Positions 1 through 11,000 of a stretch of 64,000 nucleotides of DNA are shown here, piece after piece. The translations under genes were made by a program, and so were the position numbers. Positions within the stretch are counted from its first letter, which is position 1. Each line of letters starts with the position of its first letter. Location of the stretch: the NCBI RefSeq assembly GCF_018691265.1, contig NW_024881283.1, forward strand, positions 7,683,731 through 7,747,730, in the 5' to 3' direction. The stretch is from Tyto alba (taxonomy: Eukaryota > Chordata > Aves > Strigiformes > Tytonidae). The notes below the pieces were generated by a model. It did not search any database. It was not told the origin of the DNA and worked only from the letters and a program-made list of their open reading frames with translations.

Positions 1-2570
1 TACCAGTCATACAATTCTGTAAGCAAATAAGCCTTTTCAGGTGCCTTACAATCTTAGCACTACAGTCTTCATCTTCTGGTCAAAGATTTAGGGGTAAGCA
101 AGCTCCTAAGATCTTAGTGACACCTAAGATCTTACACAGTGACACCTTAATCATATAATCTCCCTGGCATACTACTTCCAAATTTAAAAATATAGTACCA
201 AATTACTATGAAAAGGACTTATGCTGGGATTCAGAAACTCCTTAGAAGGAATAAACTCTTTTTCCCCTGTCCAAGAACAAAAGAAGTCACATTTGTTTTG
301 CAATGACATCTATGAAACCTTTGGGTAAATTTCTCTGAAGCAAATCAGCCAACATGAAGCCAGCAAAAGTACAAAGAATACTATTTTATTGATCATGCTC
401 TGTTAAAGTTCACCAACTCGTTCCACTTTCATGAACAGAAACTATAGGTTAATTCATTTGGAATTGAAAGGCTTGAAAATCCAGTTCTGGAAAGTTTACT
501 TGCCCAGAAGTAAACAGAACTACACATGAACAAGAGTATGTGCAGAACTGCACCCCAATACTGATGACCTGTTAATAATTCAAACCAAACCTACGGTTCA
601 CATAAAGTTTATTGAGGAAACCAACTTGACTTACAGAAAACACAGGAATTTAATACATGCAATTTTCTATGCATGGAAGAAGGAGTTGAGTACCAGCAAT
701 AATTAAGTTGCTAAGGAACCAAAAGATAATAAATAAGAAAAAACTCAAGTTCTAAGGTAACCTAACCACTTCATTTGAGCAGAAAGCACCCTGAATTAGA
801 AATATAACATGCTACAAAGTCATCAGACATTGGAAGGGAACAAGCTAGTAACATTCCCATTTGCTGTTCTGGAACACAGGAATGCTAAAGCCTGATTGAG
901 GCACAGGCACTTACCAGGATTAAGTCCGTCTAAAACTCCTCAGAATATTTGACGTCTACTGTGTGGCTCACACATTAGCAGTAAATGCAGTCCTTGTCAG
1001 ACCACTCAAAAATTTAATATTGTGTACTTTTTTTAAAAAAAACATTCTTTCACAACCCAGAAGTGAAATGGAATGAAATTTCTCTTTGCCTGTTTATACC
1101 ACATGGCAAGCAGCAACAGTAACCAAACAGGACACAGAGCACAGTATCACAGGAATTTCAAAGCAGAGACAAAGTAGTTTACACTGACAACTTTACAGAA
1201 GCGTGAAGAACTGCAAGAATTATTAATAGCAGCTTTCTTGATAAGGTGAGGCCAAACTGCTGCTCTGCTAAACTTTTGTAAATCCCACAAGAACTTCAGT
1301 TTCTCCTGAATCCAGATTAAAACTAGACCAGAACACCGTTTACAGCTCCATTCCGGTGCCATGTTACTTTTGTTTTTATAAACAGTCACCTTTCGCAGGC
1401 CAGTTTAAAAGAGTATTAGATTTCTAGTTCACTGTTTTCAGTCCCAATAATTCTGCTATCAATTACAACTACTTGATTTGTGAACTTTTTGAACAACTGC
1501 ATTAGACAGAACAAGTGTAGATATAACTTGTAATTATTTTTCTCAGGCTAGTACATTAACACAAAATCCATAAAGTGAAGGGTTATGTATGCCCACATGT
1601 TTTAAAAGTTACAGGAATACAAAATAAATGGGCTGAAAAGGTGAATGAATCTTGGAAAGTCAAACTGGTTTTCAAAATTGTCAAGGAACCCCCAAAATTG
1701 GTTCTTTCTAATTAACGGGAGAAAAGGCTGAAAAGGAATACAGCCTACATAGGTTACTGATTAGTAGTCTGCAGAAAATACAGCACAGCTGTAAGAATAG
1801 AAAATAAGAACTCAATGACTACAAAAAATTAAGATATCAACCTAGAAAAAAGCATAACTTCTTTTTGCTTTTAATACACTTGATAACCTTTGTACCACAG
1901 TTTAAAAATTTCTCGCTTAAAAAAAAAAAAAAAAAAAAAAAAGACAGTTTTGTTTATTTGCTTTGAACGTGGGCACCAAAGTGCCTTTCGCTGCAAAATC
2001 GCGTTTGCCTCCCATCCGCCGCTCGGCCTTTTCTCCCACCCCTCCTCGCATGTGGGGGCCGTCAGACCGGAGCTGGGGAGCAGCCGTTCCGCAAGCCGCC
2101 TAGGGCAGGCCCCGAGGCGGCGGGACCCTTCTTCCTCAGAGGCCCAGCGCGGGAACCGGCGGCCCCAGGCCGCGCAGGGATGCGTGGCCCGCTCGGGCGA
2201 GCGCGGCCCCCGGGGGCGGCGATGGAGCCCGTGTCCGTGCAAGGAGCAGCCGCCCCCCACGGCGAGCCGGGGCCCGGGTCAACGAATCCCGCTCCCGGCC
2301 GCTCCCCTCCCTCGCCCGCAGACTCGCGGATGGGCCGAGGCGCAGCAGCCTCCTTCCCGCCGCCATTTTCTTCGCGGCGGCTTCCTCACAGGAGCCTGCG
2401 CAGGGCGGGGGCGGGGGGGGGGGGGGGGGGGGGCGGCACGACGGCGTTCCTCCGGGACAGCGCGGCGCCAGCGCGGCCTGCAGCGACCCGGTTCAACCGC
2501 GCGTCCCCCCTACCGGGGCCGCTCCCGCCGCCTCTTCCCGCCCGGCCCCCTCCCTGAGGCCGGCACTTAC
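1..2570 (-). other. SRRM1: SRRM1 intron 1 (partial, runs off the left edge)
   Basis: Downstream of the SRRM1 exon 1 donor on the minus strand. The first 1.9 kb is AT-rich and holds no exon that I can match to the next SRRM1 segment (the start of the PWI-domain region). From about 1950 the base composition switches sharply to GC-rich CpG-island sequence. A run of about 23 A lies at 1920-1942 and a 21-G run at 2413-2433. Apart from these simple tracts I see nothing gene-like here. Confidence 0.7.
2413..2433. repeat. Homopolymer G tract (21 G)
   Basis: Uninterrupted run of G on the plus strand inside SRRM1 intron 1, about 140 bp downstream of the exon 1 donor. On the SRRM1 transcript it reads as poly-C. 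Its length in an assembly is unreliable. Confidence 0.85.
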
Positions 2571-2591
2571 GCGGAAGAACCCCGCGTCCAT
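2571..2591 (-). CDS. SRRM1: SRRM1 coding exon 1 (first seven codons), splicing coactivator SRm160
   Basis: The minus strand reads ATG at 2591-2589 followed by codons for MDAGFFR, then a consensus donor GTAAGTG at 2570-2564. MDAGFFR is the known N-terminus of serine/arginine repetitive matrix protein 1, a nuclear PWI-domain RNA-binding protein that bridges splicing enhancers, spliceosome and exon junction complexes. Only this segment lies in the window; the PWI domain and the RS/proline-rich body lie beyond the left edge. The ATG sits in a YY1-like AAGATGG context. The identification rests on seven residues plus a perfect donor, the CpG island and position next to NCMAP, which matches the vertebrate gene order. 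The 5' UTR continues rightward from 2592 to an unknown start. Confidence 0.85.
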
Positions 2592-3420
2592 CTTGCCTCC
2601 TCCGCCTCCTCCTGGTCGCAGCGCGCTGCCGTCCCGGCGTGCACCGCGCGCCCCCCTCGCACACTCGCCGCGCTCGGGAAGAGGAGAGGGGGGAGTGAAG
2701 GGGCGGAACCGGACTCGCCGCGCACCCCCTCCGGCGCCTGCCGATTGGTGGCCGCGGCCGCGGAGGGTCGGTGCGCGCGCGGAAGATGGCCAATCGGGGA
2801 GCGCGGTGTTCCGGCGGGGTGAGGGGGCGGGTGGATGACGTTTTGTTAAGGCGCTCTGGATTGGATGGATGTTTGGATGGACGGATGGATGGATTGGGGG
2901 GGGGGGAAATGGAGGAACGCTCGTTGTGACTCCACCTCTCGCGAGATGTTGGCCGTTCAGCGGCGCGGGGCGTGGGTCAGGTGACCTGGCGGCCAATGGC
3001 GCATGCGCGGAGGGGGGTAATGGCGGTCCCCGCCTCGTCAGCCGCCCTGGGCGGGCGCAGCGGCTCCTTCCCGGCGCTCTCCCCCCGCCCACCCCACCAG
3101 AACCGCTTCCTCGCCTCAGGTCGGGTTCTTCCTCGGCAGGGCAGGGAGCCCCGCGATGTCTGCTCTCACCGGGGCCTGGAGGGATGACTGCTGGGAGGGC
3201 CGCAGCCGGCCCAGGGCTCTGCGGCCCCGCCGTGCTCCGGGAGCAGCCCCGGGGGCTGCGGGCTCACCGCCCCGCCGGGCACCAAAGGCAGCGGGCGGTG
3301 TTGGGTCACCTTGCTGCGAATTGTCATGAGCAGTCGGGCCCTCCCTACCGCCCCCCCCGCGAACTGGCGTGGCCCGAGCGGGTAAAACTGGTGTGAGGCC
3401 CGTTACTGGCGGAGAGATGC

Positions 3421-5035
3421 GCCAGAGGACAGGAGAGTAAAGCCACAGTTCACTCCGGTTAACACAGATTTATCCAAAGCAACAGACGTGGGTTCTAACT
3501 AAAGCTCCTATGTCTTTTATCTTTAAAAATAAAATAGTAGATTCTTTTAAATGAAGTTAGGTTATGCTTAAAGCACAACAGTCGCTACCAGCTTTATCAG
3601 CAGTCAGTGGTAAGCATCACATGTGAGAGACACAGGGTTTTACAGATGTCTTTTTGGAAAACAGATTGGTTATGGGACTCAGAAATCTAAGACCCAAAGA
3701 ACATTCTCACATTTTATCTGCTTAGGCTTCCAGTGATCGGCCAGTGACCCCTACATTTTGTACAGCCAAACTTGCGATAACATTCAACTCGGCTACTTAA
3801 CAATCCTGACACTGCAGAGTAAGGGGAAAGAGGACTGGGCTGGGAGGGCAGGTAGCTTCTTAAATTTAATAAAGTCGGCGATAAACTGAATTAATTACTC
3901 GATTTTTTTGCCTGTTGGGAAATACGAGTTGCAACCTGTTGGATGGGAGGAGGACACTAGGTGGAGCCGCGTGCTCTCTGCTGAAATAAGGTGGATGGAT
4001 GATGGATCCAGAAGGGGTGACGGCTGCCTTGCAGAAGTTTTGGGAAACGGGACTCACCCAGAAGTGAAAATTTAAACATTTTACCAGTGTCCTTCCATCA
4101 GTAAAGTGGCAACTGTGAGACAAGGAACCAACTTCCTGAAGCAGTTAATTCTAGAAGACTTGGAGCAAGAAAAAAATACTAATTCTTGTAAGACCCACTG
4201 CAGACCAATTATGGAGTATGCCCCTAGAAAAAAAAATTTTAGTCATATTTCAACATATGACCTGCAGACCAAATGTTCTCATTGTCATTGCTGAATACAG
4301 CCCCGCTGCTGTTTTGGAAAGAGAGAAACTTAACCAAAGAACAGAGTAAGGAACTAGAAAGGTTGCTTGTATCACATTGCTGAGAAAAAAGGCACTCAGG
4401 CACTGTGCCACTAAGGATTCAACTGTGTATTAATTTGCAGAGCTTCGTGGATAATCTCTAAGGAGTTTGTGTGAATCACAATTAATGCATTACCCTTACA
4501 TTTGCCTATTCTCTCAAAGGCGTACATGATCTGGGATTTCTTTAATAGACCAGTTTGCAATATCAGCTTTCACTTGTGGGTTTTTTTTTTTTTTTAACCA
4601 ACAGTTTTACCTGATGGCAAGTCTGGACACAAAGGCAGCTAAAGGGGAGCTTTTCCAAAAGCTGGGGGTTTGAAAGTGGAAGCCAGATGCTTAGGGCAGG
4701 TCGATTCAGCGCTGAAGCAGCTACTATTATAGGACAAGGACAACAGGGGATTGTTCCCAGAAAGCTGTTAAATCCACAGCAAATTACACGAGTGTTACAG
4801 CAGTAGTGCAGTGGAAATACAGTGATTTTTGTTTCTTAAGGTGATTTCGCTTGGTCAGCATAAACCCTGGATTTTGCTGACAGAAGTCAGAATGGATTGT
4901 GGGGGCCTCCCAGGCTGTGCCAACAGAAGGCAAATTTTTCTGGTAAAACAGCACACTTTGAATTTTTCAGATTGAGCAATGCTAGTGAGCAGTAATTCTC
5001 CTGCCAATAACAGTAATTCTACTAATCTAGAATTG
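3421..5035. other. Intergenic region between the SRRM1 promoter and the NCMAP 3' end
   Basis: AT-rich DNA without a convincing exon on either strand. Short open frames, such as one at 4106-4294, show no recognisable domain and no flanking splice signals. It separates the SRRM1 CpG island from the likely NCMAP polyadenylation site. The NCMAP 3' UTR may extend further into this stretch than I have drawn it. Confidence 0.4.
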
Positions 5036-5050
5036 CTTATAGAAGTATTG

Positions 5051-7112
5051 TTTATTCTGCTTCAGTGAAGCAAAGTGAACTTCATTGTTTTGAAATTCTG
5101 TAAATTGAAAGTGAACAAAATTTGCTAGAAATAGGTCTGGTTGGTAATGTTAAAAAATACAGTAAAATGGGGCTTATCTTTTCTAAAGATCTTGATTTTG
5201 ATACAGTGGAACATTCTTAGCTGTCTAGAGACAGGAACAGGAGGCCAACTCCTTTACATTTTCAGAAAAAAAATAAATTGGCACCTGCCGTCCCTTCTGA
5301 ATTATTATAGCCATCATTCCTGCCACAAAAAATAAGTTAGAGAACTAGGACAAGTGAAATATTAACAATAAGATTTAGAAACTTCAAAAACAGCTGTCTT
5401 AATATTTAGTCTGGAATTCAAACTGTGCTCCAGTTCATACCAAAAAAAAAAAAAAAATTGCAAAGTAATTGAATTTAGTTTCTGCACAAAAATACCAGTC
5501 AGTAAAAATGACCTGTTCAAGAGATGCATTCACATCATGGAAAAAATATATCAACTTATCACTCCAGCCCCTCATCACTTTACTCTGAGAATCGTTCAGC
5601 TTTGTTTTGGCGCTTCATTATTTAAGGATGTAACTACTGGTGACATGTGACAGTATTGGGAAGACCAGCAACCGAACCAACTGCTGCAGGACAAAAAGCT
5701 TTAAAGCTGGAGGCTCTCTGTGGTCAAGTTAGTTAGACAACAACAACTCCTTTCTCTACAGCTCCAAAAAAGGAGTCAAAAACACCCTATTAACAGTTTT
5801 ACTAAGGTCTACAAACCGGGTGGAGCCCTGTAATGGCCACAGTAGCTGCGAGCTGACCGCTGGCAGCGTCTCAATCCAAGACCCAAAGTACAATAAATCC
5901 AGAGGATGATGTTACCGCTGTTTCCACTTCACACTCTGGCCAGCCATTCAAGTGAGCGGCTCCATAAAATTTAAGATGGATGTATCAAAAAGTGGAGACG
6001 TTTCTCAGAGCCTCATGTACTTCTATTTAAAACAGGGTTTAACTCCTCAACTTCTTCCTAATCCTTCCTATCTGGCCTGTCAGCCAGTGTTTCAGGGCTG
6101 CTTTGATACACGCACTTGAGACAATCAGTCGCTGAATGTCTGACAATGCCGCTGTGTGTTCGAACTCAGTGGGCTGTGAATATCCTTGGGAATTTCTTTG
6201 TTGCAGTACTGTACACCCACAGTCATCACACTTGCAAAACAACATCCATTTTGGTTACTTGCTAGAAAAAAAATAAATCTAAAAATAGTCCAAGCCTAGT
6301 CTGCCTTAGAGAACAAAGCATTTCAGGATGTGGGTTGTACATAGTAACTGTGTAAAGCCTTGCTGGCTTCATACTGCCTTTCCACGCTTACTTTTTCAAT
6401 TAAAGAACTTCTCAGATTTTGTCTAAGACAAAACATTATAATGCACCTCCAGTAATGAACCTAAAGCAGTTCTTGGTGTGAGAGTGAGAACCCTTAGACA
6501 TTGAGTTCATTTGGAAATGGATAGGTTACCAAGTTTATAGAAATATTTTAAAAATACTTGAAAATAAAAAGTAACTATTTTATCTCAAACCATACATATG
6601 TGGCATTAGAAACACGAAAGATGAGTAAAGATAAATACAATTTTGATACTTCCTGTACTATCCATCATGTATATAATAGACTACAAACCTATTTCACATA
6701 AATCATAACAAACCCAGGTTCAACCTGAGTTGTAGCTTGCATGTCCAAATTTTTCTGCCAGTTTATCATCAGTCATTGCCAAACAGAAAAACTCAAGACT
6801 CTCTGAGTAAGCAAAAGCTCCACAAAGTACAAATGTGCATCTTTTCTTCCAAGGAATGGGCTTGGTTTTTCCGGACTCTCCATACCCAGAGCCCTGTACA
6901 AAGGCTCCCTGCGTTTCTGATGATTTGTATGCCTCCACCGGTTGATTTCAGTCATACAAAGAGTGTCCAGCCCTTATTTTTCCTCCCAAAGAGAGAAAGC
7001 GGAATCAATGACAATCTATTCCAAATGCAGCATCGCTTTGCTGAGGAGTCTCAGGTCCATGTAAATAAGGATTCCACCTCTCTTCTCTCGCAGAGAGGAC
7101 GAGCGTTCCCAG
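5051..7112 (-). other. NCMAP: Probable NCMAP 3' UTR
   Basis: Follows the NCMAP stop codon (7115-7113) on the minus strand. The first clear minus-strand AATAAA polyadenylation signal that I see is the complement of TTTATT at 5051-5056, implying a UTR of about 2 kb. The true end is not established from sequence, and alternative ATTAAA-type signals exist farther left. Runs of A and AT-rich sequence are typical of a 3' UTR, but no coding evidence is present. Confidence 0.35.
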
Positions 7113-7254
7113 TTATCTGTTCTGCATGTGGATATCCACAGGTATGAAGGTCACTGTAGGATGCTGAGACAGGCTGTTGCTGTTCTGCCCTAAAGCAGGC
7201 GGCATTGCTGTTTTGGTGCTTTTGGGTTCCAGCTCCCGCTTCACTCTCATGCGT
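7113..7254 (-). CDS. NCMAP: NCMAP coding exon 3 (C-terminal cytoplasmic tail)
   Basis: The acceptor TTTACAG lies at 7261-7255. The exon completes an AG/A arginine codon, then reads RMRVKRELEPK through PVDIHMQNR and TAA at 7115-7113. It encodes the basic cytosolic tail, whose final TVTFIPVDI block is the best-conserved part of the tail compared with the remembered human sequence. Confidence 0.93.
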
Positions 7255-8025
7255 CTGTAAAGGTAGAAATGAAATTGTCACCAGAGCTGGCACGTGTTGT
7301 GCTCCCTCCCATGATAAGCATTGGGAAGGTTCCCAGGGAAGCAGGTTACATTGAACAACTACTTAAAAGTCAATGCAAGCCGGGATTTCATCCCAAAGAT
7401 ACTAAATGGCAAGTCGGTGCTTCTAGAAATCAAGCTCCTCTCTGGCAGCCTTGATGTACACATCAGACCTTTTCTGTATCAACAGGCATCCCTAAAAAGA
7501 GCTTCCATCATACATCCTCTGTCAAGAACCTTCCTCTGCTTCCCAGCAGTTCAATCACAGAACACCGACAGTGGCTTCAATCGAGCACAATATAGTTCAG
7601 ATTCTCCTGGAAATTTTCAGCAACAAATACCGAAATGGTCTGTCAGGTGAGAGCACACCTAACACTGATTCTGGTTCATCTTGTCTGGCCTTCGTAAAAT
7701 ACAGAACTTGGCCACATACCTGTTATATGTTTTCAATATGAGCAGAACCACTGTAAAAATAATGATCACTCCTACTACGATGGCAGCAACTATTGCTCCA
7801 GAACCTAGCAGGGAAGAAGAAAGGGAAAAAAAAGTCGTATTTACAAAGTTGTCATTGTACTGTTTGAAGTTTGCTAAGTTCAAGGTCCACTTAAAAAAAA
7901 AAAAAAAAAAAAAAAGCCACTGCCCCACTACTTTTCTTACTTTGATAGAGACTTTGTTCTTGAGACTTTGTGGTCACATTTACTGAGAACTGAGTATTAT
8001 TGATCAGTGGTGCAGCGGTCGTCAT
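7113..8025 (-). CDS. NCMAP: NCMAP, noncompact myelin-associated protein (complete CDS, 3 coding exons, 103 aa)
   Basis: Small single-pass membrane protein of noncompact peripheral myelin (paranodes and Schmidt-Lanterman incisures in mammals). CDS = complement of join(7113..7254, 7720..7804, 7941..8025), 85+85+142 nt, with phases 1 and 2 closing exactly. The protein starts MTTAAPLINNTQFSVNVTTK, a short extracellular N-terminus with two N-glycosylation sequons (N9 and N16). A hydrophobic segment follows (about residues 30-52, containing SSGAIVAAIVV and VIIIFTVVLLILK), then a basic YNRRMRVKRELEP juxtamembrane stretch, and it ends HPTVTFIPVDIHMQNR. The human protein as remembered (102 aa) matches all three blocks, including the exon boundary before SSGAIVAA. 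One or more noncoding 5' exons must lie to the right, because an acceptor (TGCAG) precedes the ATG-bearing exon at 8036. Confidence 0.93.
7720..7804 (-). CDS. NCMAP: NCMAP coding exon 2 (transmembrane helix)
   Basis: The acceptor CCTGCTAG ends at 7805 and the donor GTATGTGG begins at 7719. The exon is 85 nt and encodes SGAIVAAIVVGVIIIFTVV followed by LLILKTYN, a single membrane helix with a positive stop at the cytosolic side. Confidence 0.93.
7941..8025 (-). CDS. NCMAP: NCMAP coding exon 1 (N-terminus)
   Basis: The exon is bounded by acceptor CTTCTGCAG just above 8035 and donor GTAAGA below 7941. The ATG is at 8025-8023 with 10 nt of 5' UTR in the same exon. It encodes MTTAAPLINNTQFSVNVTTK and eight more residues. 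The following intron (7805-7940) is only 136 nt and contains a 23-nt poly-T tract on the coding strand (7893-7915). Confidence 0.93.
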
Positions 8026-11000
8026 CTTGATTTGACTGCAGAAGAAAAAAAGAAGAGTGAGTTCATAAAATACTAACCAAAATTTGACAGTGATAATTAG
8101 GCAACTATCTGTTAAAGCCTACTAAGTGTAGGCTCACTGAACTGGGGTTCATAATATTTTCTTAGTGGTAAAAACCTAGCCCTGCTGAAGTCAATGGAAA
8201 TTTTGCTACGATCTAGTCTTGAGCAATTTGCCTTAAAACACACGTGGCTCAGTATTAATAGGATAAAATACAATATAAACACAATAATGCATTGTTGCCT
8301 TCATGTTACTGCTGTTATACAAGTTTTAGATAAATACATATTTTTAATGCTTTAGGATTTTAGATTATTATTTCAGGTTGAGATTCAGATCACTGAGCAA
8401 ATAAGTGTGAAGAATTCTGTACCCAATATTCAGTAATATATCTTTAAGGAAGGAAAAAATAAACTCAGCATAAAAAGGTGTAAAAACTCCTTTACATAAT
8501 AGAATTTAAAGTAGCTTCATTCATCTAACATGAAGAAGAAAAAACATTTTACCACCTAACTTGAAGCTCTAAAAGTTACATGACAAACAACAGCTATCCC
8601 GTGACAGAAAAGATTGCAATGTGACTACAACAGAAAGCTGACGTGAGTTCAGACCCACCCTCGCTCACGCCAGTGACTTCTCAGGTCTGTTAGTGGACGA
8701 GGACAGGCCTCCAAGTGGATAGCTGAAAATATGCCTGCTCCTGCACTTTGGTAGCGTAAAATTGTAGATCTGGAAAGAGCAGCCTGTATATTTACTGATT
8801 TTATAAGCGTTTTCCAACTGTTTTCTAAATGTGACTAGTAACCTTAGCCATTAAAAGATTCCTTCAGCCCGAGAAGGGTGTGAGTACCACTTCAAACAGA
8901 CCTCTGAAACCATTTCAGCTCCCAGCTTCAGAGAGCTAATACTTTCAAACTATCTGTTGAAAATTAAATTATTCTTCAACACCTGATACCGGAATTGAAT
9001 TTCCCATTTCAGATGCTGCCCACTGCCACCAGGCAGGACTCTGCCCTACTCTGTTACTGGGATATCGTGCATCTGTGGTACATCCTTAGTAGCTTTCATT
9101 TTACAGAGCACAAGATACACAATAGCCAGAAAATTACTGAGTGGATACAAATCAGTAAGTAATAAAAAGAACTGGAAATCTGAACAGCAGCCTCCCTTCC
9201 CCCTTACTGAGGCTTCCTAAAGGTTTCTGCAAAGTAGCATCCATCAAATGAAACACATGTAATGTCAGGGTGCAGATTTGGGAGGCAAGGAGGACCCAGC
9301 TTGGGTGCTCCTGCCAGGCAGGGTGCTGTTTCGGGGCGGAAGGCCAGTAGCTGAGTCAAGGCACGATCTGTACTTGGGAGGCTCCACTAATGGGTATATG
9401 AGGAATGAGAGAGATCAGTAACCACAGGGATGGGAAACGCTCACTGTCTCACTGGGGATGAAGGATCAGAACTGCAAAGTTGATTCATCAAATACTTTGT
9501 TCCCCTTAAGCTAAAAAGGTTGAGGGGTTTTTTCTTTAAAAAAAGAAAACCAAAAATAACTGTCTCGAATCTGTAACTGGGTCATTCTCCTCTGACTGAA
9601 TGATTCCTTTGTTTAGCCAAGGCCAAGTTAATTCAGCAACATGATCATCAACTGTAGTCATAGATCTTTCCACGCTGAAAGAAATATTTTGTGTTTAAAG
9701 TTTGCCCAGCTTTACTGTATAGCACAACGAAAAGATTTACACATGCCTTGGAGGAACCTGGGAGAGGCACCGAATCTCGGGTGACAGCGTTGTCCCCACC
9801 TGCCTGAAACCGCGTTGATGAAGGTTGTACCATCGACAAGCAGAGGCTGAAGAGATTCTCCATCACACTGCAGGCTGGGAGATGCTGAGCAAGTATTTTG
9901 GCTATGGACATAATTCAGAAAAAGCCACCTCTGACTGGTACCTTGTTGCTCCTGATTTAGGACAGCACAAATTCCAGATTTACAGAAGCGTTTTTCTCCT
10001 CCTCTGGCTACTAAAACAAAATTCTCAAATAAAGAAGGCTGACTATTTCAATATTAAGCCATGTAATAGTCATATTTACTAACCTCCATCTGGTTCAAAC
10101 CACCTTGGTAATAGTGAGCTGTTTGTGCATGAGTCACCTCTAACTGAAGAATTTTTATTGTCAGTGAAACCACCTGTTTATGAAAAGGATTCATTTATCT
10201 GACAGGGTGTAACAATCTAAGATACAACCTGAAAACCCTCTTGTTCTGCATTGTGTAGCAACAGAAGAGGTCTGAGATCTGTCTCAGGCCAGGGTGGGAG
10301 GTGCCAGTCCTTATTTCTGCTGCTTTGAGTCCCAGTTCCATTCCTCCCCTGTGAATCTGCAGCTGTGCTGCCAGGACTCAAGGACCCAGCAAAGCCCAGT
10401 GAAATCCATGGGAACCTACTGGTTCCAGGGTATTGCAGGCTGGGATCCTAACTGTTTAGAAAAACATTTCAAAAATCAAGAGTGCTCAATAAAAGCAATA
10501 TAGCAGGGGAGAAGAAATGGACTTTGATACAGCAATCACAGGACATTCTTTCTTTATGACACACAGCACGCACTTCCCCCTGTGCATACACACCTGCCTG
10601 GGGTTTTGAGAGCCACTAATTCACCCATCGGTCTTGAGCCTGGGGGTGGGGGCACACACTGCTGGTTATTTTTGCATCCCTGTATTAGAGAGCTGGAAAT
10701 GTTTCCATAAAGTTAAGCTTTGGGCACGTTTCCACTTAAAACACCTCTGCAGATACCGCGTGTAGGTTGTTTTGGCGAGCGGTAGCAATGCCCCCATTTA
10801 TCCAGCCTTCCTGCCTCCCCCGTCCCCGTCGAATCGCAAGCAGAATGGCCGTGCTCATTTACGACGTGATGGGGATCAGAGCTCGTCTGTCAAGCGGCTC
10901 CCGCGGCACCTGGCAATTGCAGGAGAGGGGTGACAGGGAACAGAGGGGTTGGTTTGAGTTTTTTCCAGCAGAGCTGGACTTCGAGAGCCAACTCCCTGCC

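Larger units (their letters stand above)
1990..3420. promoter_or_regulatory. SRRM1: CpG island and promoter of SRRM1
   Basis: GC-rich, CpG-dense block around SRRM1 exon 1, contrasting with AT-rich flanks. Visible promoter-type motifs include an inverted CCAAT box (ATTGG, 2744-2748), a direct CCAAT (2790-2794) next to an AAGATGGC YY1-like site (2783-2790), a TGACGT CRE-like half site near 2835-2840, the palindrome TCTCGCGAGA (2937-2946) and an NRF1-type GCGCATGCGC (2999-3008). A TGGA-rich simple repeat lies at about 2862-2900. The TCTCGCGAGA and NRF1 elements sit 350-420 bp upstream of the SRRM1 start codon, and such elements often occur in bidirectional promoters. The transcription start site is not determined. 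Confidence 0.8.

Noticed and set aside
1890..3396. Long proline/arginine/glycine-rich frames on both strands near SRRM1 exon 1
   Set aside because: CpG-rich DNA has few stop codons. Only the seven-codon MDAGFFR segment with its donor is supported.
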